Below, in pieces: positions 60,994-64,000 of a stretch of DNA of 64,000 nucleotides. The DNA lies in the NCBI RefSeq assembly GCF_003626975.1, contig NZ_CP032616.1, positions 3,906,001 to 3,970,000 on the forward strand, given 5' to 3'. Every line of letters starts with the position of its first letter. The stretch's first letter is position 1. The stretch is from Pseudomonas sp. DY-1 (GTDB lineage Bacteria; Pseudomonadota; Gammaproteobacteria; Pseudomonadales; Pseudomonadaceae). The notes under the pieces were generated by a model. The model made no database searches. It was not told the DNA's origin and worked only from the letters and a program-made list of their open reading frames with translations. The translations under genes were made by a program, and so were the position numbers.

Positions 60994-62139
60994 TTAACGG
61001 AAGCGGCGCCCCGGATCTTCTTCGCTCACCTGCAGCGACAGACCATCGCTCATGTGCTGCAGGTGCTCACCATCGGTTTCCGAACCGAGCTTGATCATCA
61101 GGCGCAGGTCGTTCGCCGAGTCGGCGTAGAGCAGCGCATCTTCGTAGGTGATCTCGCCCTGGGAATAGAGGTTGTAGAGCGCCTGGTCGAAGGTCTGCAT
61201 GCCGTGTTCGGTAGAGCGTTTCATCAGGCCCTTGAGCTCGTGGACCTCGCCCTTGCGGATCAGATCGGCGACCAGCGGCGTGTTCAGCAGTACTTCGATC
61301 ACCGCGCGACGCCCCTTGCCGTCGGGGGTCGGCACCAGTTGCTGGGCGACGATGGCCTTGAGGTTCAGCGACAGGTCCATCCACACCTGCTGCTGCCGAT
61401 CGGCGGGGAAGAAGTTGATGATACGGTCCAGCGCCTGGTTGGCGTTGTTGGCGTGCAGGGTGGCCAGGCACAGGTGACCGGTTTCCGCAAAGGCGATGGC
61501 GTGGTCCATGGTCTCGCGGGTCCGCACTTCGCCGATCAGGATCACGTCTGGCGCCTGGCGCAGGGTGTTCTTCAGGGCCACCTCGAAGGATTCGGTATCG
61601 ATGCCCACTTCACGCTGGGTGACGATGCAGCTCTGATGCTGGTGGATGAACTCGATCGGGTCCTCGATGGAAATGATGTGACCGCTGCTGTTCTTGTTGC
61701 GGTGGCCGATCATCGCCGCCAGAGAGGTGGACTTACCGGTACCGGTGGCGCCGACGAAGAGCACCAGGCCGCGCTTGGTCAGCGACAGCTGCTTGAGGAT
61801 TTCCGGCAGCTTCAGCTCGTCGATGGTGGGGATGGTGGTCTCGATCCGACGCAACACCATGCCTACCAGGTTGCGCTGGTAGAAGGCACTGACCCGGAAG
61901 CGACCAATGCCCCGCGCACTGATGGCGAAGTTGCACTCGTGGTTCTCTGCGAAGTCGCGCCGCTGCTGTTCGTTCATCACGCCCATCACGGTTTCCCGCG
62001 TCATTTCCGGCGACATGGGGTTCTTGGTCACCGGCATGATCTTGCCATTGACCTTCATCGATGGCGGCACGCCCGCCGTGACGAAGAGGTCGGAACCGCC
62101 TTTTTCCACCATCAGGCGCAACAGTTTCTCGAATTCCAT
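60994..62139 (-). CDS. pilU: Type IV pilus retraction ATPase PilU
   Basis: A 381-residue PilT-family ATPase: Walker A in VGATGTGKSTSLAAMIG, Asp box ISIEDPIEFIHQH, Walker B VILIGEVRTRETMDHA and the His box TGHLCLATLHANNA. It lacks the AIRNLIRE motif of PilT (PLVADLIRKGEV instead). PilU supports PilT-driven retraction. It lies 27 bp after pilT. Confidence 0.96.
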   Translation of the reverse strand: MEFEKLLRLMVEKGGSDLFVTAGVPPSMKVNGKIMPVTKNPMSPEMTRETVMGVMNEQQRRDFAENHECNFAISARGIGRFRVSAFYQRNLVGMVLRRIETTIPTIDELKLPEILKQLSLTKRGLVLFVGATGTGKSTSLAAMIGHRNKNSSGHIISIEDPIEFIHQHQSCIVTQREVGIDTESFEVALKNTLRQAPDVILIGEVRTRETMDHAIAFAETGHLCLATLHANNANQALDRIINFFPADRQQQVWMDLSLNLKAIVAQQLVPTPDGKGRRAVIEVLLNTPLVADLIRKGEVHELKGLMKRSTEHGMQTFDQALYNLYSQGEITYEDALLYADSANDLRLMIKLGSETDGEHLQHMSDGLSLQVSEEDPGRRFR

Positions 62140-62166
62140 GACGTTCTCGCTGGCCGCTCAGGCGAA

Positions 62167-63201
62167 TCAGAAGTTTTCCGGGCTCTTGGCCTTTTCCCGC
62201 GCGCTTTCACGACTGACCAGTCCCTTGGCGACAAGCCCCTTGAGGCACATGTCGAGGGTCTGCATGCCGAGCGAGCCGCCGGTCTGGATGGCGGAATACA
62301 TCTGCGCCACCTTGTCTTCGCGAATCAGGTTACGGATTGCCGGGGTGCCGATCATGATCTCGTGAGCCGCCACCCGACCGCCGCCGATCTTCTTCAGCAG
62401 GGTCTGGGAAATCACCGACTGCAGGGACTCGGAGAGCATGGAGCGGACCATGGACTTTTCCTCGGCGGGGAATACGTCGACCACGCGGTCGATGGTCTTG
62501 GCCGCGGAGGTGGTGTGCAGGGTGCCGAATACCAGGTGACCGGTTTCCGCGGCGGTCAGCGCCAGGCGGATGGTCTCCAGGTCACGCATCTCACCCACCA
62601 GGATGATGTCCGGGTCTTCACGCAGTGCCGAGCGCAGGGCTTCGTTGAAGCCGAGCGTATCGCGGTGCACTTCCCGCTGGTTGATCAGGCACTTCTTCGA
62701 TTCGTGGACGAATTCGATCGGATCTTCCACGGTGAGGATGTGGTGGTACTTGGTGCTGTTCAGGTAGTCGAGCATCGCCGCCAGCGTGGTGGACTTGCCC
62801 GAGCCGGTGGGGCCGGTGACCAGCACCAGGCCGCGGGGAACGTCTGAGATCTTCTTGAAGATCTCGCCCATCCCCAGGTCCTCCATGCTCAGCACCTTGG
62901 AAGGAATGGTCCGGAACACGGCGCCGGCGCCGCGGTTCTGGTTGAAGGCGTTGACCCGGAAACGTGCGACGCCCGGGACTTCGAAGGAGAAGTCTGTCTC
63001 GAGGAACTCCTCGAAATCCTTGCGCTGCTTGTCGTTCATGATGTCGTAGATCAACGCGTGGACCTGCTTGTGGTCCAGGGCCGGAAGGTTGATCCGGCGC
63101 ACGTCGCCATCGACGCGAATCATGGGTGGCAGGCCGGCCGAGAGATGCAGGTCCGAAGCGCCCTGCTTGGCGCTGAAGGCAAGCAGCTCAGTAATGTCCA
63201 T
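62167..63201 (-). CDS. pilT: Type IV pilus retraction ATPase PilT
   Basis: A 344-residue hexameric motor, the known family length. It has Walker A in VTGPTGSGKSTTLAAML, Asp box LTVEDPIEFVHES, Walker B IILVGEMRDLETI, His box TGHLVFGTLHTTSA, and the retraction motif AIRNLIRE near the C-terminus. I start at the ATG at 63201 (MDITELLAFSAKQGASDLHL); the frame extends four codons. It is divergent from yggS. Confidence 0.97.
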   Translation of the reverse strand: MDITELLAFSAKQGASDLHLSAGLPPMIRVDGDVRRINLPALDHKQVHALIYDIMNDKQRKDFEEFLETDFSFEVPGVARFRVNAFNQNRGAGAVFRTIPSKVLSMEDLGMGEIFKKISDVPRGLVLVTGPTGSGKSTTLAAMLDYLNSTKYHHILTVEDPIEFVHESKKCLINQREVHRDTLGFNEALRSALREDPDIILVGEMRDLETIRLALTAAETGHLVFGTLHTTSAAKTIDRVVDVFPAEEKSMVRSMLSESLQSVISQTLLKKIGGGRVAAHEIMIGTPAIRNLIREDKVAQMYSAIQTGGSLGMQTLDMCLKGLVAKGLVSRESAREKAKSPENF

Positions 63202-63364
63202 GGGGCTCCCCAATTCGAAGCAAACGGTTTGCAGACCGCTGAATGATCACTGCGCCAGGCTAGCGGCTCGCGAAGCCGACCAGCCTGGCCGTCGCTCGCT
63301 ACATTTTTCAGCGGCAGTTAGAATGCCGCAGACCCCACTCAGGCCGGGCTGTAGAGCGCAGGTA

Positions 63365-64000
63365 ATGTCCACGATAGCAGACAATATTGCAAAGGTTCGC
63401 GCGCGTATCCGTGAGGCGGCGCAAGCCTCCGGGAGAGAATTTTCCAGTATCGGCCTGCTGGCCGTGAGCAAGACCAAACCCGCAGCCGCAATCCGCGACG
63501 CGTTCGCCTCAGGAATCGTCGATTTCGGCGAAAACTATCTGCAGGAAGCCCTGACCAAGCAAATCGAGCTGGCCGACCTTCCGCTGACCTGGCATTTCAT
63601 CGGCCCGATTCAGTCGAACAAGACCAAATCCATTGCTGAACATTTCCACTGGGTGCATTCGGTGGACCGCCTGAAGATCGCCGAGCGCCTTTCCGCCCAG
63701 CGCCCCGCCGGGATGCCGCCGCTGAACATCTGTCTACAGGTGAACGTCAGTGGCGAGGCCAGCAAATCCGGCTGCACCCCTGAGGAGCTGCCGGCCCTTG
63801 CCGTCGCCGTGAGCGACTTGCCGAACTTGCGCCTGCGCGGCCTGATGGCTATCCCGGAACCTACTGATGACCTGGCGGAGCAGCATGCCGCCTTCGCTCG
63901 CCTGCGCCAGTTGCAGGCAGCACTGAACCCCTCCCTGGACACCCTGTCCATGGGCATGAGCCATGACCTCGAAGCGGCCATCGCCGAAGGCGCCACCTGG
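63365..64000 (+). CDS. yggS: PLP homeostasis protein YggS, 3' end cut by window
   Basis: The first 212 codons of a PLP-binding alanine-racemase-fold protein. PLP lysine is in LAVSKTKPAAAIRDA. Other family motifs are DFGENYLQEA, WHFIGPIQSNKTK, and LSMGMSHDLEAAI, with a phosphate-binding Ser. It keeps PLP levels and amino-acid pools balanced and binds PLP without known catalysis. The C-terminal tail lies beyond position 64000. In P. aeruginosa proC follows. Confidence 0.95.
   Translation, partial: MSTIADNIAKVRARIREAAQASGREFSSIGLLAVSKTKPAAAIRDAFASGIVDFGENYLQEALTKQIELADLPLTWHFIGPIQSNKTKSIAEHFHWVHSVDRLKIAERLSAQRPAGMPPLNICLQVNVSGEASKSGCTPEELPALAVAVSDLPNLRLRGLMAIPEPTDDLAEQHAAFARLRQLQAALNPSLDTLSMGMSHDLEAAIAEGATW

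Noticed and set aside
1..64000. Defence islands, phage, insertion sequences, integrons, tRNA or rRNA genes
   Set aside because: I looked for nuclease/toxin clusters, transposases, integrases and tRNA-like sequences and saw none. Gene content is conserved Pseudomonas chromosome.

Overview
The window is a GC-rich, densely coded piece of a Pseudomonas chromosome. Gene content and order match the P. aeruginosa / P. resinovorans side of the genus: the pilGHIJK-chpABC chemosensory operon, pilTU, the pyrR-pyrB-pyrC' locus with an inactive dihydroorotase, ptsP-rppH, and serA divergent from a D-2-hydroxyglutarate dehydrogenase. I see no phage, insertion sequence, integron, CRISPR array, rRNA or tRNA. 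Most genes are core or conserved accessory genes.

Layout. (1) 44-5450: an exported YceI protein and a cytochrome b561, an exported FAD amine-oxidase-like protein, bioA and rsmE. (2) 5523-19443, minus strand: the type IV pilus (Pil-Chp) chemosensory operon pilG-H-I-J-K-chpA-B-C. Its giant hybrid kinase ChpA has 2630 codons. (3) 19712-25594, plus strand: gshB, a tonB3-like gene, algH/yqgE, ruvX, pyrR, pyrB, pyrC'. (4) 25655-34199: a PAS-GGDEF protein, ptsP, rppH, an HAD phosphatase, two DUF2269 membrane proteins, ilvA, rpiA and a YegP-like protein. (5) 34200-44764: a polyamine region. An AraC regulator, a four-gene PotABCD-type ABC importer, an APC permease and an acetylpolyamine amidohydrolase are bracketed by two paralogous SdiA-regulated-type genes, with a YgiW/CarO-like protein near the right end. 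(6) 44850-57675: an FAA hydrolase, D-2-hydroxyglutarate dehydrogenase, serA, small exported proteins, a DUF523 protein, a 2OG-Fe(II) oxygenase, an alpha/beta hydrolase, a thioredoxin-like protein, and an AraC regulator beside an Ntn acylase resembling the AHL acylase HacB. (7) 57817-64000: a reverse transsulfuration pair (cystathionine beta-synthase and gamma-lyase/synthase), a TM2 protein, pilU, pilT and the start of yggS.

How the parts work together. Pilus retraction (PilT, PilU), pilus signalling (PilG to ChpC) and a TonB linked to pilus assembly lie in one neighbourhood. PilJ, PilI, PilK and the ChpA-B-C proteins form a chemotaxis-like system whose outputs are the response regulators PilG and PilH. 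The polyamine block couples import (ABC and APC) to deacetylation of acetylpolyamines. SerA and the D-2-hydroxyglutarate dehydrogenase form a known metabolic couple.

Main new observations. A 67-bp promoter element with two TTGRCC half-sites 20 bp apart occurs upstream of both polyamine transcription units (36347-36413 and 40518-40584). A triple TTAAG array with exact 11-bp periodicity lies upstream of the ygiW/carO-like gene. About four tandem acidic Trp-Ser-Leu repeats sit in the ChpA linker. One periplasmic binding protein has kept only one lobe. Relative to P. aeruginosa PAO1 as I remember it, the block corresponding to PA0305-PA0338 sits between the homologues of PA0400 and PA0401, with palindromes at both junctions.
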